Positions 63,082 to 64,000 of a stretch of DNA of 64,000 nucleotides are shown here, piece by piece. Each line of letters begins with the position of its first letter. Position 1 is the first letter of the stretch. The position numbers and the translations under genes were made by a program. Where the stretch lies: positions 88,561 through 152,560 of the forward strand of contig JAXLTD010000009.1 in the NCBI GenBank assembly GCA_046330225.1, in the 5' to 3' direction. The notes below the pieces were generated by a model, which was not told the DNA's origin, ran no database searches, and saw only the letters and a program-made list of their open reading frames with translations. This DNA comes from CANJIV01 sp046330225 (GTDB lineage Bacteria; Actinomycetota; Thermoleophilia; Solirubrobacterales; Solirubrobacteraceae).

Positions 63082-63846
63082 TCAGCGTTCTTCCGCGAGG
63101 TTCCGCGGCCTGATCCCGGACGCGGCTACGGCTGGCCGCCCGGCGGCCAGCCACACGTGGGTGCGCGGGGCGACGGCGACATCGGCCGCGACGAGGCGGA
63201 CGAGCTCCACGGCGAACTCCCGCCCGCGCGACGCGTACGGGCGGCCGCCCTCGAAGAACCGCCGGCTCTCGGTCAGGCCCGCGGCGCGGCAGGCGCGGCG
63301 CAGCCGGCGCACGCCGACGCCCCGCTCCGACCAGCCGAGGTCGCGGCTCACGGCGCGGGCGTGCGGAGAGACGGCGTGGAGCAGCGACGGCTCGCCGAAC
63401 AGCACCCACCCTCCGGGCGCGACGTGGCCCGCGAGGTTCGCCACGACCCGGTCCGGACGGGTCGAGTGGTGCAGCGCGTCGAAGACCAGGACCGCCTGGA
63501 ACGGCGGCACGTCGAGGGCGAGAGCGTCCATGTCGGCCACGCGGGCGTCGACGTCCACGTCCCAGCGGTCCGCGCGGGCCTGCGCCGCGGCGACGTTGGC
63601 CGGGACGAGATCGACCGCGGTCACCGCGTAGCCGGACTCGGCCAGCAGCGCCGAGGTCCACCCTGAGCCGGCGCCGACGTCCAGCACGCGGGCCCCGCGC
63701 GCCACGCCCAGGCGCGCAAAGGCCTCGGCGATCGTCGCCCACTTCACCCAGCTCTCGCCGCCCCAGCCGAACGGCTTCGTGGCGTCGTGCGCCATGAACT
63801 GCTCGGTGCGGCTGTCGATCTCCGCCTGCTTGTGGGGCTCGAGCAT
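63082..63846 (-). CDS. Class I SAM-dependent methyltransferase
   Basis: A 254-residue protein with the Rossmann SAM motif RVLDVGAGSGWTSALLAESG, acidic residue in TAVDLVPANV, DMDALALDVPPFQAVLVFDALHH (motif IV) and a C-terminal helical lid rich in Arg. Substrate not identifiable. It is followed by the hypothetical and aminopeptidase genes on the same strand. Confidence 0.88.
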   Translation of the reverse strand: MLEPHKQAEIDSRTEQFMAHDATKPFGWGGESWVKWATIAEAFARLGVARGARVLDVGAGSGWTSALLAESGYAVTAVDLVPANVAAAQARADRWDVDVDARVADMDALALDVPPFQAVLVFDALHHSTRPDRVVANLAGHVAPGGWVLFGEPSLLHAVSPHARAVSRDLGWSERGVGVRRLRRACRAAGLTESRRFFEGGRPYASRGREFAVELVRLVAADVAVAPRTHVWLAAGRPAVAASGIRPRNLAEER

Positions 63847-63903
63847 GCGCCGCGAGCATCGCAGAGTCGGGGCCCCGGGCGACGGTCTAGAATCGCCGTC
63901 CCC

Positions 63904-63977
63904 GCCGGAGTAGCTCAGTCGGTTAGAGCAGCGGAATCATAATCCGCGTGTCGGGGGTTCGAGTCCCTCCTCCGGCA
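63904..63977 (+). tRNA. tRNA with CAU anticodon (Met elongator, or Ile2)
   Basis: A complete cloverleaf: acceptor GCCGGAG/CTCCGGC, D arm GCTC...GAGC, anticodon stem GCGGA/TCCGC with loop ATCATAA (anticodon CAT), T arm GGGGGTTCGAGTCCCTC, discriminator A. CCA is not encoded. Elongator Met is the usual call; a lysidine-modified Ile2 tRNA has the same anticodon and cannot be excluded by eye. Confidence 0.95.
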
Positions 63978-64000
63978 TCGCCCAAGGGTCGTCGTCGCCC

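Overview
The window is chromosomal DNA of very high GC content. Small genes overlap tightly, GTG starts are common, and two riboswitches are present. Gene content (a Gram-positive-style type IV pilus set, an actinobacterial cyclic-di-AMP riboswitch in front of a wall-associated secreted protein, a MnmA fused to an IscU-like domain, MltG/RuvX/AlaS/AroE linked to pilB-pilT-pilC) suggests an actinobacterium of the class Thermoleophilia (Solirubrobacterales-like). That assignment is inferred from gene content, not from a database match.

Layout. 1-7.4 kb: a leftward type IV pilus locus (pilN, pilM, prepilin peptidase, three minor-pilin-like genes, major pilin). The pilin leader carries a GEMM-I cyclic-di-GMP riboswitch, preceded by a sigma-28-like promoter and followed, after the pilin gene, by a strong hairpin. 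7.4-16.4 kb: ordinary chromosomal genes, many of them secreted (PKD-repeat protein, DUF3089 hydrolase, L,D-transpeptidase, VOC protein). 16.4-38.6 kb: a complete 22.2-kb Tn7-like transposon with TGT...ACA ends, three spaced repeats at the left end and four packed repeats at the right end, and a perfect 5-bp target duplication (CCCGC). It carries an overlapping tnsA-tnsB-tnsC-tniQ operon and cargo rich in defence-type genes: an OLD-like ATPase, a FRG-domain protein, two PD-(D/E)XK-like nucleases, several secreted or membrane proteins, and a translationally coupled operon hsdM-hsdS-hsdR plus a fourth gene that fuses a nuclease to an alkyltransferase-like domain. 38.6-43.6 kb: pilC, pilT and pilB, leftward, with a second sigma-28-like promoter before pilB. 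The transposon sits immediately 3' of the pilC stop codon. 43.6-64 kb: housekeeping genes (aroE, mltG with an apparent frameshift, ruvX, alaS, MFS, iscU-like/mnmA fusion, aspS, hisS, glyoxalase-II-like hydrolase, ftcD, M29 aminopeptidase, methyltransferase), a c-di-AMP riboswitch, a minisatellite with palindromic repeats, and a tRNA with a CAU anticodon at the right edge.

How the parts work together. Pilus assembly (PilB/T/C/M/N/D and the pilins) appears to be wired to cyclic-di-GMP in two ways: the riboswitch on the pilin mRNA and an MshEN-type domain in PilB. Similar TCAAG-N15-GYCGAT promoters lie before the pilin and pilB, which suggests one alternative sigma factor drives both clusters. 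The transposon behaves like a defence island on a targeted mobile element. The most original candidate in the window is the four-gene type I restriction operon ending in the nuclease-ATL fusion.
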